Shown here piece after piece: positions 24,701-33,717 of a stretch of 64,000 nt of DNA; the first letter of the stretch is position 1; every line of letters starts with the position of its first letter. A program made the translations under genes and the position numbers. The notes below the pieces were generated by a model. It did no database searches and was not told the origin of the DNA. It saw nothing but the letters and a program-made list of their open reading frames with translations. Source of the DNA: Streptomyces sp. MMBL 11-1 (GTDB taxonomy: Bacteria > Actinomycetota > Actinomycetes > Streptomycetales > Streptomycetaceae); the NCBI RefSeq assembly GCF_028622875.1, contig NZ_CP117709.1, positions 2,604,001 to 2,668,000 of the forward strand, written 5' to 3'.

Positions 24701-26555
24701 CGATGAGTTCCCCACGCTCCGCCAGCGGATGGGAAATGCCGTCAACAACTACCGGCTGCAGCCCTGTTCCGAGCTGGAGGAAGTGACCCGTACCCCCCAG
24801 GGCACCCGTCCGACGCCCCTCAGAAGCGCACTCCGGGGCAACACCGTGCTCGTCCTCGAACCCGCGGACCGGCTCGCTGCCCTCGTGGCGGTCGACCGTG
24901 AGCTGCGCTGGGGGCTGAAGGAAGCGGGATGCCGGGCGGTCCTCGAGGCCCAGGAGCGGCAGGAGGCCGACCAGCAGCTCCAGGCGGCCCTGCGCCGGGT
25001 CCGGGAGGCGGAAAGCGTCGAGGAGAAGCTGGAACTGCTCATCGGCGAAGCCGCGCTACGTGCGGGTCTGCCGCCCGGCCTTCTGGACAGCGAGCGCGCG
25101 GAGCTGGGGGACGTCGAGCCGTCGGCCCGCCGAATCGCGCGGATGGCGTACAACGCCCACGGGGACGGCGTTCTGCGGATGCACGCACGTGATCTGTTGG
25201 CCGCCTATCCGAGTCATGCTCCGTCCGGCTTCACCGGATCCTCGCCCGCGGTGAAGTTCGTCTCCGACTTCGGCTTCCCCGACTCCTTCGCCGGCACCAG
25301 GACTCCATCGCTGCCGCCGAGGATCGAGATTCCCGGTCCCACCGAGTTTCCGCGTCTGCACGACTACCAGGAGCGTCTCGCGGCGAAGGTCTTCGCGATG
25401 CTCGACCGGTTCGCCCCGCAGCGCGGGATGCTGTCGCTGCCCACCGGCGCGGGCAAGACCCGGGTGGCGGCGGAGGCCGTGATCCGCTGGGTCAAGTCCG
25501 TGGGAGAGCTGGACGGTCCCATCCTCTGGATCGCGCAGACCGAGGAGCTCTGCGAGCAGGCCGTCCAGAGTTGGGGCTTCGTCTGGTCGAAGGTCGGCGC
25601 CGAAAGTCCGCTCACCATCAGCAGGCTGTGGACCACCAACGAAGCGGGTTCGGTGAACGATCGCCCGCACCTCGTGGTCGCGACGGACGCGAAGCTGCGG
25701 AACTGTCTCGACACCGAGGGATACGCCTGGCTCCGGCAGGCGAGTCTGGTCATCGTCGACGAGGCGCATGTCGCCATCTCGCCCCAGTACACGAAGATCC
25801 TCGAGCAACTCGGACTGACCGCGAGGGACACGGGTCGCCATCTGCTGGGGCTCACCGCGACCCCGTTCCGCAACACGAACGACGCGGAGACCCGACGCCT
25901 GGTCCAACGCTTCGGGGGCCAGCGCCTCGACGAAGGCGTCTTCACGACCGGTGACGTCTACGGGGAACTGCAGGAACTCGGCATGCTGGCCAAGGTCGAC
26001 CACCGGGAACTTCTCGGCGGCACCATCGAGCTGACCCTCGACGAGAGGGAGCGGGCCGACCAGATGAGCCTGCTGTCGAAGGCCGCCGAGCAGCGTCTCG
26101 CCGACGACCACGACCGAAACAAGCGCATTCTGGAAGAGATCGGCGAGATGCCCGCCGACTGGCCCGTCCTGGTGTTCGCCACGTCCGTGGCGCATGCCAA
26201 GTTCCTCGCCGCGAAGCTCAAGGACCGGGGCATCACCGCCGCTTCGGTGGACTCGGCCACCTCGGCGGGCGAGCGCAGGAAGAGTATCGACGACTTCCGT
26301 CGCGGTCGCGTGCGTGTCCTCACGAACTACGGTGTTCTGACACAGGGATTCGATGCTCCGGCCACCCGGGCGGTGGTCGTCGCCCGCCCCACCTACAGTC
26401 CGAACGTCTACCAGCAGATGATCGGTCGCGGTCTGCGCGGTCCCGGCAACGGGGGCAAGGAGACCTGCCTGATCCTCAACGTCCGCGACAACATCACCAA
26501 CTACGGCAAGGCGCTCGCCTTCACGCAGTTCGAGCACCTGTGGAGGGCCAAGTGA
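21783..26555 (+). CDS. Sacsin-type GHKL ATPase fused to a C-terminal SF2 helicase
   Basis: A 1590-aa fusion. The N-terminus is a sacsin-like GHKL ATPase: RQLFELVQNAADEI (56-69, N box), LYCANEGKEV (85-94, a relaxed G1) and GGQIGRFGVGVKSVL (112-126, G2). A ~1000-residue middle region has no named domain, with a helical stretch near 1060-1110. The C-terminal DEAD/DEAH helicase spans about 1190-1590: LPTGAGKT (about 1219), IVDEAH, LGLTATPFRNT, VFATSVAHA, NYGVLTQGFDAP and YQQMIGRGLRGP. The start is TTG 21783, weakly supported by GGAAGA; no better codon exists before 21798. GTGA links its stop to the UvrD gene. Similar GHKL-helicase giants occur in actinobacterial defence islands. Confidence 0.82.
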   Translation: MNHPYVTDSSGETSVIRTIIDQSARVLAAYRIDPGLILEHANGERRITQGGYGDRQLFELVQNAADEIAHSPGGKVHVVLTAAHLYCANEGKEVTAEGAETILRMSVSKKRGGQIGRFGVGVKSVLAVTDTPQFFSTSGAFGFDRAWSREEIRQAGGDAVDTDFEAPVLRMARPLDAAKERSADPVLDELLDWATTVVRLPLLPGAADRLGHDIHAVAGSHEAQREFPARFQLFSHHVGTVVLEDRRPMPQIRREITVEHEGVVRTVHEARTGKPESHATWKVFTHAHRPTERARAGAGEMHDRVTIDISWAVPEYTGDTILTIPRGRGEFWSFFPTKYPMTLAGILNGAWKTNEDRQNLLDSSPFNEEIIQVAAKLVVESLPQLAPAEDPGAYLPLLPGRTRESETLNWADRYLTEQIWKLTAELPSLPDQDGVLRAPRELRVHPAPVGKTPLKLDWLRMWNAYPGRPKDWAHPSVEAAEFRAGKVGHVLEQTRQGRATVREWLEALVSDGTAEASAVAIRIFAAMVREGSPFADQARAARIVLTEESGLVPAVVGKVFRRAVQDGLRDGTTYVDPALSEDESLIQDLNTIGIREADSRGRFIGVLEQGFTGYGPQDWARFWELFHSAGGSQVSGEVIARVPDPMSTLSVRTVDGRFHRMRDCLLPGPVVPSDGSRDRSVAVDLAFHSDDRMVFHEFGLRAAPTAGHRPSADEAWYGEYSTAIYDSYCRTLSSNAARPSPTRLKLEGSPVGGPLHLLELLSDEGRAAFVKALPDGSVIDTWTMQFGTQVSTRKPVYSPLRWMLVRHGRVPTSQGVVPLSDAVGPQLHAYADVLPVADISTEKARKLHLPTLVEDVPPKQWSRLLEQLGSSDDDTFVGRTYVMLTRLGVDFPEGELTRCRIGSEWSAREDDEIAVAASEAEYRTLRAEQIPALSAGSEEDAALLVRTWGMLRYSDVVSKETRHVGIGEPTPLHDEFPTLRQRMGNAVNNYRLQPCSELEEVTRTPQGTRPTPLRSALRGNTVLVLEPADRLAALVAVDRELRWGLKEAGCRAVLEAQERQEADQQLQAALRRVREAESVEEKLELLIGEAALRAGLPPGLLDSERAELGDVEPSARRIARMAYNAHGDGVLRMHARDLLAAYPSHAPSGFTGSSPAVKFVSDFGFPDSFAGTRTPSLPPRIEIPGPTEFPRLHDYQERLAAKVFAMLDRFAPQRGMLSLPTGAGKTRVAAEAVIRWVKSVGELDGPILWIAQTEELCEQAVQSWGFVWSKVGAESPLTISRLWTTNEAGSVNDRPHLVVATDAKLRNCLDTEGYAWLRQASLVIVDEAHVAISPQYTKILEQLGLTARDTGRHLLGLTATPFRNTNDAETRRLVQRFGGQRLDEGVFTTGDVYGELQELGMLAKVDHRELLGGTIELTLDERERADQMSLLSKAAEQRLADDHDRNKRILEEIGEMPADWPVLVFATSVAHAKFLAAKLKDRGITAASVDSATSAGERRKSIDDFRRGRVRVLTNYGVLTQGFDAPATRAVVVARPTYSPNVYQQMIGRGLRGPGNGGKETCLILNVRDNITNYGKALAFTQFEHLWRAK

Positions 26556-28465
26556 CCGACGTCTACCACGACAGCCCGCCCTTGACCGAGGAACAGCGGG
26601 CCGTGATCGAGCAGCCCTGGGACGCCCGGTTGCTGGTCACCGCCGGCGCGGGCGCGGGCAAGACACACACGCTGGTCCGCCGGCTCGACGCCCTGATGGG
26701 GCACGAGGACGACGCGCTGGAGGCGGGCGAGATCCTGGTGCTCAGCTTCTCGCGCGCGGCGGTCCGCGAGCTGCGCGAGCGCATCGCGCTGCACGCCCGG
26801 GAGGCACGCCGGGTCCGGGTGCAGACATTCGACTCCTGGGCGTACTCGGTGCTGCGCGCGGAGCAACCCGATCGGGATTGGGGTGGCCTGCGCTTCGACG
26901 AGCGGATCAGGGAGACGACCGAGGCCGTTCTCCGGGGCGCGGTCGAGGAGAGCGAACAGGGCGCCCCCGCCCACGTGGTGATCGACGAGGTCCAGGACCT
27001 GGTCGGGGACCGCCGGGACATGGTCGAGACGCTGCTGGACCGTTTCCAGGAGAACTGCGGGTTCACGGTGGTGGGGGACGGCGCCCAGGCCATCTTCGGT
27101 TTCCAGGTCTCCGACCAGGACGCCCGTGCCGCGGAGACCAACTACTTCTTCGACTGGTTGCGGGCCTCCTACCCGGACGATCTGGTCGAACTGCACCTCA
27201 CCACCAACTTCCGGGCGCGGACCGAGGAGGCACGCACGGCGCTCGCCCTCGGCGATGTGCTCAAGAGGCTGCCGTCGGAACCCGCCGAATCCGACGCGGC
27301 GGGCGAGAAGTTCCACCGGCAGCTGACCGATCTCCTGCGGTCGTGCCCCGATCTCAGCCCTCTGGAGGCGGAGTCGACCGTCGAGTCGCTCCGCGGCTAC
27401 CCGGGCACCTGCGCCATTCTCTGCAGGGACAACCGCCAGGCTCTGGTGCTGTCCGAGAAGCTGTTCGACCTCGGTGTGCCGCACCGGGTCCAGCGTGCGT
27501 TGCAGGACCGCCCCGTCCCGGCCTGGGTCAGTTCCGTCCTGCGGAGCACCGGTTCCACCACGTTGACCGAGGAACGCTTCCTGGAACTGCTCGACGCCGG
27601 CCCGACCGCTCCCGTCGGCGACCGCGCGCGGATCTGGCGCTCCCTGCGGGGCGCCGCCCGTGCCCCCAGGGGGCTGCTGGATGTCTCGGCGCTACGACGC
27701 CTGGTGGCGGAGGGGCGTTTCCCCGACGATCTGGCGGCCGTGGAACCCTCGGGCCTGGTGGTGTCGACCGTGCACCGCGCCAAGGGACTCGAGTTCGATC
27801 GGGTGATCGTGGTCGAACCGGCCACCACCGCGGAGCTGCGCAAGCAGCACAGTCACGTCGACCCGGCGGCCGAGGCTCGTTCGCTGTACGTCGCGATGAC
27901 CCGCGCCCGGGACGACCTGTTCCGCGTCGCGGCACCGGACACGGCACTCGTGCGCCGGGACCGGGTGACCGACCGGTGGTACATCGGCGGGTGGAAACCG
28001 TACATCCGCGACGGCATCGTCGCCGGCGGGCAGGACGTGTGTCGGGAGCATCCGCCCGGCACGGACGGCTTCGTCGAAGACGCGACAGCGGTGCAGGACT
28101 ACCTGGCGTCGTCGGTCTCGCCGGGTGACGTGCTGACGCTCCGCCCTCAGCACGAGATGGCCATGGCCGCCGACCAGAGCCCTCCGTACACCGTCTTCCA
28201 CGGGGATCGCGCGATCTCCGTCGTCTCGGAGCGGTTCCGCAAGGACCTCCACACCTCCCTGAAGATCAACAGGACGTGGGAGATCAACTGGCCGGTGGAG
28301 ATCACCGGCTTCCGGGTGGACTGCTTGGAGAGCGTCGCGGGCAGCACCGCGTCCGGCGTCCGGGCGGGGCTGGGCGACCACGGCATCTGGACAGTGCCCC
28401 GCATGTCAGGACTCGGGCGCTACAGGCGCGCCTCAAGGAACACGCAGGAAGGCATCGTCGGATGA
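26552..28465 (+). CDS. UvrD/Rep-like superfamily I helicase
   Basis: A 637-aa SF1A helicase: Walker A TAGAGAGKTHT (30-40), VLSFSRAAVRELRERI, DEVQDLVGD (about 144), VVGDGAQAIFGFQ, LTTNFRART (motif IV), VSTVHRAKGLEFDRVIV (about 403) and VAMTRARDDLFRV (about 447). The 2B-like insertion is short and no nuclease domain is attached. About 165 residues follow motif VI and are unassigned. It would translocate 3'-5' on single strands. GTG 26552 overlaps the previous stop (GTGA) with GGAGG upstream, and its stop overlaps the next ATG. Standard DISARM operons lack a UvrD gene, so its place beside drmA and drmB is notable. Confidence 0.88.
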   Translation: MTDVYHDSPPLTEEQRAVIEQPWDARLLVTAGAGAGKTHTLVRRLDALMGHEDDALEAGEILVLSFSRAAVRELRERIALHAREARRVRVQTFDSWAYSVLRAEQPDRDWGGLRFDERIRETTEAVLRGAVEESEQGAPAHVVIDEVQDLVGDRRDMVETLLDRFQENCGFTVVGDGAQAIFGFQVSDQDARAAETNYFFDWLRASYPDDLVELHLTTNFRARTEEARTALALGDVLKRLPSEPAESDAAGEKFHRQLTDLLRSCPDLSPLEAESTVESLRGYPGTCAILCRDNRQALVLSEKLFDLGVPHRVQRALQDRPVPAWVSSVLRSTGSTTLTEERFLELLDAGPTAPVGDRARIWRSLRGAARAPRGLLDVSALRRLVAEGRFPDDLAAVEPSGLVVSTVHRAKGLEFDRVIVVEPATTAELRKQHSHVDPAAEARSLYVAMTRARDDLFRVAAPDTALVRRDRVTDRWYIGGWKPYIRDGIVAGGQDVCREHPPGTDGFVEDATAVQDYLASSVSPGDVLTLRPQHEMAMAADQSPPYTVFHGDRAISVVSERFRKDLHTSLKINRTWEINWPVEITGFRVDCLESVAGSTASGVRAGLGDHGIWTVPRMSGLGRYRRASRNTQEGIVG

Positions 28466-31400
28466 CGGACGGGACCAGCACGCACGCCGCTCACTACGCG
28501 CTCCGGGAAGGTCTCGTCGAGCAGCTCCGCAGGGACCTGCTCGGCCCGGTCTCCGCCGACGAGGTCCTGACCCAGGATCCGCCGATCACCACCTACCCGA
28601 TAGGGGTGTTGTTCCCGAGGGCCTCCGATCCTGAGTCCGGGCGGGCCCTCCGGGAGGACGCGGCCGAGAACGACGGACTCGACGACACTCCGCTCGTGCG
28701 GAGGGGGCGCGACATCGAGGACCCGCTGCCCGAACTCGGCACGGCCCATGTGGGCGACCGACGCCCCTCGTCCATGGGGTTGACGTTCGCCGTGGACCCG
28801 ACGATCTCTCCCCGGCTTGTCGTGCACACGGACGTCGCGGCCTACGATCCGGTCGACGCCGAGGGGCGTCCGGTGGCCGCCGAGCGGGCCGAGGCCCGAA
28901 CGGTGTCCGAGCAGAAGGAGCGGTGGCGTCGGCGCGAGCTGGCCGTGCGCCCCGTGACCGTCGATGTGACTGTGCCCTGTCGCTACCGACTGGACGACAT
29001 TCGTCAGGGCAGAACACCGAACGAAACGATCGACGGCCCGGCGTTGGACGTCGTCGTCCGGCCGATGGCCCCGGGGAGCGGCACGGTCACCGTGACGATC
29101 ACGCTGATCAACACGCATCGCGTGGGCAAGTACGCCCTCCAGGACGCGTTCTGCCTCTACCAGCCGCGTCTGACCGTGACCACCGAGTTCGGCACGCCCG
29201 GCCTGGTGGACCGTCCGTCCGAGCGTACGGTGATCGATCCGGAGGTCGCCACGAGCCGACTGCTGCACCGGCACGCGCCGACCTTCGCCATCGGCCACGG
29301 CTGCTCGGCGGACTGGCAATGGACCCCACCCCCGATCGGTGACCCGAACGTCGGACGCGCGGCGATCTCCACCGTACGCACCGAGTTCGTCCCGGCGCAC
29401 GATGTACTCCTCACCGACTCCAATCCCGACATCGACGACTCGGCCCTCACCATGGAGGGCCTGGCGACACGCCCCGAGAACGAGGTCCTGGCCGCGCTCG
29501 ACGATCTGATGGCCGGGTACGCGCAGTGGATCGACCGCAAGGAGGCAGAGGCGGAGACCTTCCGGGGCACCCCGCACGAGGCCCCGGCACGGAAGCAGAT
29601 CGAGCACTGCCGAGCGGCTCTCGCCCGCATACGTCGAGGCATCACGGTCCTCGGTACGAACAGCGAAGCGATGCGGGCGTTCCGTCTCGCCAACCGTGCC
29701 ATGTCCCAGCAGCGGGGCCGCAGCGAGTGGGTGAAGAACGGCCGGGTGGGCGAACCGGACACGTCCGCGAGTCGGTGGCGCCCCTTCCAGATCTCCTTCG
29801 TGCTTCTCTGCCTCGAAGGAATCGTGGACCCGAAGCACGACGACCGCCACATCGCCGACCTCCTCTGGTTCCCCACGGGTGGTGGCAAGACCGAGGCCTA
29901 CCTGGGCCTGATCGCCTTCACGACCTTCCTGCGCCGCATGCGGCACAAGGAACGGGGCGGGGGCGTGACCGTGCTGATGCGCTACACCCTGCGACTGCTC
30001 ACCCTGCAGCAGTTCGAGCGTGCCGCATCCCTGATCTGCGCCATGGAGCGCATTCGTCTCGGTGACGAACGGACACTGGGGACGGAACCCATCTCCATCG
30101 GCATGTGGGTGGGCCAGTCCGCCACACCGAACAAGTTGTCGGTCGCCGAGGAGAGTCTGGTGGAGCTCCGGAAGGAGAAGGAGCTCCAGGAGAAGAACCC
30201 GGTCCAACTGCACGCGTGCCCCTGGTGCGGCACACGCGTCGACGCGTTCCAGTACGAGGTCGACGAAGGGGCGAAGCGGATGCACGTCCGCTGCCCCGAC
30301 ACGTGGTGCGACTTCCGCGACGGGCTGCCGGTCCACCTGATCGACGAGGCCGTCTACGACGCACGCCCGACGCTGGTGATCGCGACCGTCGACAAGTTTG
30401 CCGCCATGCCGTGGCGTGAACAGACCGCAGCGCTGTTCAACCGTGACCGTGAGGACGGCACACCTCCTCCGGAGCTGATCGTCCAGGACGAGCTGCATCT
30501 CATCTCGGGGCCGCTCGGAACGCTCACCGGGCTGTACGAAACGGCGGTGGACCTCCTCGCGAACGAACCGAAGGTCATCGCGTCGACCGCGACGATCCGT
30601 CGAGCCTCCGAGCAGGGCAACAGTCTGTTCGCCCGTGAGGTCGCCCAGTTCCCTCCGGCGGGCATCGACGCCAGGGACTCGTGGTTCGCCGTGGAGACCC
30701 CCAAGGAACGCAAGGCGAGCAGGCAGTACGTCGGCCTGCTGACGCCGAGCACGAGCCAGTCCACCCTGCTCATCCGTACGTACGCCAACCTGCTCCACCG
30801 GGCTGCGCAGGGCAAGGACGACGAACAGGTCCGGGACGCCTACTGGACACTCGTCGGATACTTCAACAGCCTCAGGCTGTTGGCCGCGGCCGAGCTGCAG
30901 GTCCACGACGACGTCGAAGCGCACCTCGGCTACCTGGCAGACCGTGACGGCGGCGTGCGGCGCAGGATTCTGGAACAGACCGAGTTGACGAGCCGCGCCA
31001 ACTCCAGCGAGGTGCCGAAGCGCCTGAAGCAGGTGGAGCAGCGGCTGGGGCACCCCGATGCCGTGGACGTTCTTCTCGCCACGAACATGATCTCGGTCGG
31101 CGTCGACGTGGACCGACTCGGCCTGATGGCCGTCATGGGCCAGCCGCAGACCACGGCCGAGTACATTCAGGCAACCAGTCGCGTGGGCCGCCGCCGCCCC
31201 GGCCTGGTGGCCGTGATGCTCAACGCGAACCGATCGAGGGACCGTTCGCACTACGAGAGCTTCCAGCACTTCCACTCGGCGCTGTACCGCGAGGTGGAAT
31301 CGACCAGCGTGACGCCGTTCTCCTCCCGCTCCCGCGAGCGGGGACTGCACGCCGTCGTCGTCGCGCTCGCCAGGATCATGATCCCCGAGGCCCGTCCGAA

Positions 31401-31719
31401 CGACGGTGCGGGACGGATCGACGAGTTCCGCGGGGAGCTGGACCGGCTCGTACGGTCCACGCTGCTGGCGCGGGTCGAGAAGGTCGACAAGGAGGAGTAC
31501 GAGGCAACGGCGGACGCGTACGACGAGTTCGTCGATTGGTGGTCGGATCTGGCGGCGTCCCGGGGCGGCCTGCTCTACGAGCCGAAGCGGGGCAAACGGA
31601 CAGCCTCGCTGCTGTGCGCGTTCGACGACGAAGACCCCGACGAGAACGCCTGGCAGACGCTCTGGAGTCTGCGCGATGTCGATGCCGAGTCCGGTCTGTT
31701 CATGGAGGCAACCCGATGA
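28462..31719 (+). CDS. drmA: DrmA-like helicase of a DISARM-related system
   Basis: A 1085-aa SF2 helicase closely resembling DrmA. Landmarks are LLWFPTGGGKTEAYLGL (about 468-484), VLMRYTLRLLTLQQFERA, and a four-Cys zinc ribbon CPWCG...CPDTWC (about 587-616). Further on come VQDELHLISGPLG (about 672, with QDELH as the DExH box), TNMISVGVDVDRLGLMAV (about 873) and YIQATSRVGRRRPG (about 900). The N-terminal 450 residues are family-specific. In DISARM (Ofir et al. 2018) DrmA with DrmB recognises incoming phage DNA. It is coupled by 4-nt overlaps to UvrD upstream and DrmB downstream. Confidence 0.88.
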   Translation: MTDGTSTHAAHYALREGLVEQLRRDLLGPVSADEVLTQDPPITTYPIGVLFPRASDPESGRALREDAAENDGLDDTPLVRRGRDIEDPLPELGTAHVGDRRPSSMGLTFAVDPTISPRLVVHTDVAAYDPVDAEGRPVAAERAEARTVSEQKERWRRRELAVRPVTVDVTVPCRYRLDDIRQGRTPNETIDGPALDVVVRPMAPGSGTVTVTITLINTHRVGKYALQDAFCLYQPRLTVTTEFGTPGLVDRPSERTVIDPEVATSRLLHRHAPTFAIGHGCSADWQWTPPPIGDPNVGRAAISTVRTEFVPAHDVLLTDSNPDIDDSALTMEGLATRPENEVLAALDDLMAGYAQWIDRKEAEAETFRGTPHEAPARKQIEHCRAALARIRRGITVLGTNSEAMRAFRLANRAMSQQRGRSEWVKNGRVGEPDTSASRWRPFQISFVLLCLEGIVDPKHDDRHIADLLWFPTGGGKTEAYLGLIAFTTFLRRMRHKERGGGVTVLMRYTLRLLTLQQFERAASLICAMERIRLGDERTLGTEPISIGMWVGQSATPNKLSVAEESLVELRKEKELQEKNPVQLHACPWCGTRVDAFQYEVDEGAKRMHVRCPDTWCDFRDGLPVHLIDEAVYDARPTLVIATVDKFAAMPWREQTAALFNRDREDGTPPPELIVQDELHLISGPLGTLTGLYETAVDLLANEPKVIASTATIRRASEQGNSLFAREVAQFPPAGIDARDSWFAVETPKERKASRQYVGLLTPSTSQSTLLIRTYANLLHRAAQGKDDEQVRDAYWTLVGYFNSLRLLAAAELQVHDDVEAHLGYLADRDGGVRRRILEQTELTSRANSSEVPKRLKQVEQRLGHPDAVDVLLATNMISVGVDVDRLGLMAVMGQPQTTAEYIQATSRVGRRRPGLVAVMLNANRSRDRSHYESFQHFHSALYREVESTSVTPFSSRSRERGLHAVVVALARIMIPEARPNDGAGRIDEFRGELDRLVRSTLLARVEKVDKEEYEATADAYDEFVDWWSDLAASRGGLLYEPKRGKRTASLLCAFDDEDPDENAWQTLWSLRDVDAESGLFMEATR

Positions 31720-33560
31720 CCCCGCCCCCCGCCCGACGCCGCCGGACCGGAGCTCCGGAACGGAGCTATCCCCGTCGCGGTTCCGTCCGTCGCGCCCAGA
31801 TGATCACGACCTACGGCGTCGGGTCGATGGTCGCTGTGGACAACGAATCGTTCATAGTGGCGGGAACCGACTCCTGGAACATCAGCGACGCACCCACCAT
31901 CCACGAGCACCGCTTGGCCCGGGTCCTCGGCGTGAAATCGTTCCGCCTCCCGCCGGCCTCGGACGACACGAGCAAGGACGGCGTGCATGTCCGCCGGTTC
32001 CCCCTGTGGCATTCCTGCCCGCAGTGCCAAGCCCTCCAGCACGTACGACAGTTCAACTCCCCTCCGGGGAAGAACGAATGCGGTGACTGCGAGGAGGATC
32101 TCGTACCCTCACGTTTCGTCATGGCCTGCGCGAAGGGCCACATCGACGACTTCCCGTACTGGAAGTGGGTGCACCGCAAGAACCGGCAGGAGGGCGAGAC
32201 GGGCCTCTGCGGCGGAGCGATGCGGCTGCGCACAAGCGGAAAGACCGCCTCCCTCCGGTCGGTCCTGATCTCCTGCACCTGCGGAGTGCCCGAGGTGTCG
32301 ATGGAAGGCGCGTTCAGCGGAACGGCCCTGTCGGACCTGAAGGTGTTCTGCAGCGGCAAGCGGCCCTGGTTGAAGGACGCTCCGACCGATCACTGCTCGG
32401 AGAGGCCACGCACGCTGCAGCGCGGTTCGTCCGTCGCCTGGCAGCCGATCGTGCGGACGGCGTTGTCGATCCCACCGTGGAGCGACGAGCACTTCACCCG
32501 GCTCGAAGACCACATGGATGATCTGCGCGAGATGTACGAGGCGGGCGACGAGCACGGCATCCGCGGCTTTCTCAAGGCCCTCACGCGGAAGAAACCGTAC
32601 GAGTTCTCGGCCGAAAGGGTCATCGCCCTGCTCGAAGCGGAGAATCAGGAGGACGCGGACGCCGACGGCGACGCCTCCGTGGACAGTGCCTTCATCGCGT
32701 TGCGGAAGCAGGAATACGAACGGCTGATCGCGGGGCAGCCGGAGAAGGGAACCGGTCACGAGGACCGGTTCGTCTGCGAGCCGCCTCGCTCCTCTCCGAC
32801 CGCCCTGGCCCCGTACGGGGTCACGGGTCCGATGCTGGTGAAGCGGCTGCGGGAAGTACGTGCGCTGAAGGCCTTCTCCCGGGTCGACACCCCGGACACC
32901 CGCGCGGACGTCCAGGAGGCGGCCCTGTCCCTGAAGGAACTCGACTGGTTGCCCGCGATGGAGGTCCAGGGCGAGGGCGTCTTCCTCCGGCTCGACGAAG
33001 AACGACTGGACGCCTGGGCCCGGAGCGTCGCCGTGGCGGCGCGTGCCGATCGCATCCGGACCAACCACACTCGCATGACGCGCGAACGCGCGCAGGATCC
33101 GGACTCCGTGCCCGACTCGCCGGCCTCCCCCCGCATGATTCTTCTCCACACGCTGGCGCACGCTCTGATCAACGAGTGGAGCCTGGACGGCGGCTACCCG
33201 GCAGCCTCCCTGCGGGAACGGCTGTACGCGAGTGACGCCATGGCCGGAATCCTCATCTGCACCGCGACGAGCGACTCCGCGGGCAGCCTGGGGGGCCTGG
33301 TCGCGCAGGGCGAGCCCGAGCGTCTGCGCGGTACCTTGGACTCGGCGCTGGACAGGGCGCGTTGGTGTTCCGCAGACCCTCTCTGCGTCGAGTCGGAGGG
33401 AAGCGGTGTCGGGGGGATCAACATGGCGGCCTGCCATGCCTGCGTGCTGCTGCCGGAGACGAGTTGCGAGCACAACAACGGTCTGCTCGACCGTGCTCTT
33501 CTCGTCGGCACGCCGGAGGATCCGTCGATCGGATTCTTCAGTGACCTGCTGCGTTCCTGA
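31716..33560 (+). CDS. drmB: DrmB-like DUF1998 protein of a DISARM-related system
   Basis: A 614-aa DUF1998/DrmB protein. The N-terminal SVRRAQMITTYGVGSMVAVDNESFIVAG is characteristic. A Cys-rich segment (CPQCQ...ECGDCEED, about 100-126; CAKGHIDDFPY; CSGKRPW) probably binds zinc. The DUF1998 core has LLHTLAHALINEWSLDGGY (about 476) and ends with CSADPLC, GGINMAACHACVLLPETSCEHNN. DrmB partners DrmA in all DISARM operons. It overlaps drmA by ATGA and closes the operon; no drmC (phospholipase D-type nuclease) follows, because the next genes are decayed regulators. Confidence 0.9.
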   Translation: MTPPPARRRRTGAPERSYPRRGSVRRAQMITTYGVGSMVAVDNESFIVAGTDSWNISDAPTIHEHRLARVLGVKSFRLPPASDDTSKDGVHVRRFPLWHSCPQCQALQHVRQFNSPPGKNECGDCEEDLVPSRFVMACAKGHIDDFPYWKWVHRKNRQEGETGLCGGAMRLRTSGKTASLRSVLISCTCGVPEVSMEGAFSGTALSDLKVFCSGKRPWLKDAPTDHCSERPRTLQRGSSVAWQPIVRTALSIPPWSDEHFTRLEDHMDDLREMYEAGDEHGIRGFLKALTRKKPYEFSAERVIALLEAENQEDADADGDASVDSAFIALRKQEYERLIAGQPEKGTGHEDRFVCEPPRSSPTALAPYGVTGPMLVKRLREVRALKAFSRVDTPDTRADVQEAALSLKELDWLPAMEVQGEGVFLRLDEERLDAWARSVAVAARADRIRTNHTRMTRERAQDPDSVPDSPASPRMILLHTLAHALINEWSLDGGYPAASLRERLYASDAMAGILICTATSDSAGSLGGLVAQGEPERLRGTLDSALDRARWCSADPLCVESEGSGVGGINMAACHACVLLPETSCEHNNGLLDRALLVGTPEDPSIGFFSDLLRS

Positions 33561-33717
33561 GCCCACGGTCACACGGCTTCGGGTAGCTCCGCCTCGAAGT
33601 TCACCTGTGCGCGATCAAGGGCCCTTACGGATCACAGCCGTGGGCCCGAAGCCAGTGGCGGGGGGGCGGCGATCACGTCAATGGCGGCCCCCTACGCCGA
33701 AGCCGTGCACTGTGCGT
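33561..33717. other. Right edge of the defence island, non-coding
   Basis: About 160 bp with no gene. GGCTTCGGG at 33575-33583 and its complement at 33645-33653, plus GCCCACGG at 33561-33568 matched near 33638-33645, are interleaved rather than nested, so only one helix can form at a time. They may act as the operon terminator. No integrase or att-like direct repeat was recognised. Confidence 0.35.

Noticed and set aside
28420..31350. 976-codon open frame antisense to drmA
   Set aside because: High-GC shadow frame; the sense strand encodes a clear helicase with coupled overlaps.
9285..33717. Defence island as an integrative element or prophage
   Set aside because: No integrase, recombinase, transposase, terminase or flanking att repeat was visible, and neither tRNA lies at its borders.
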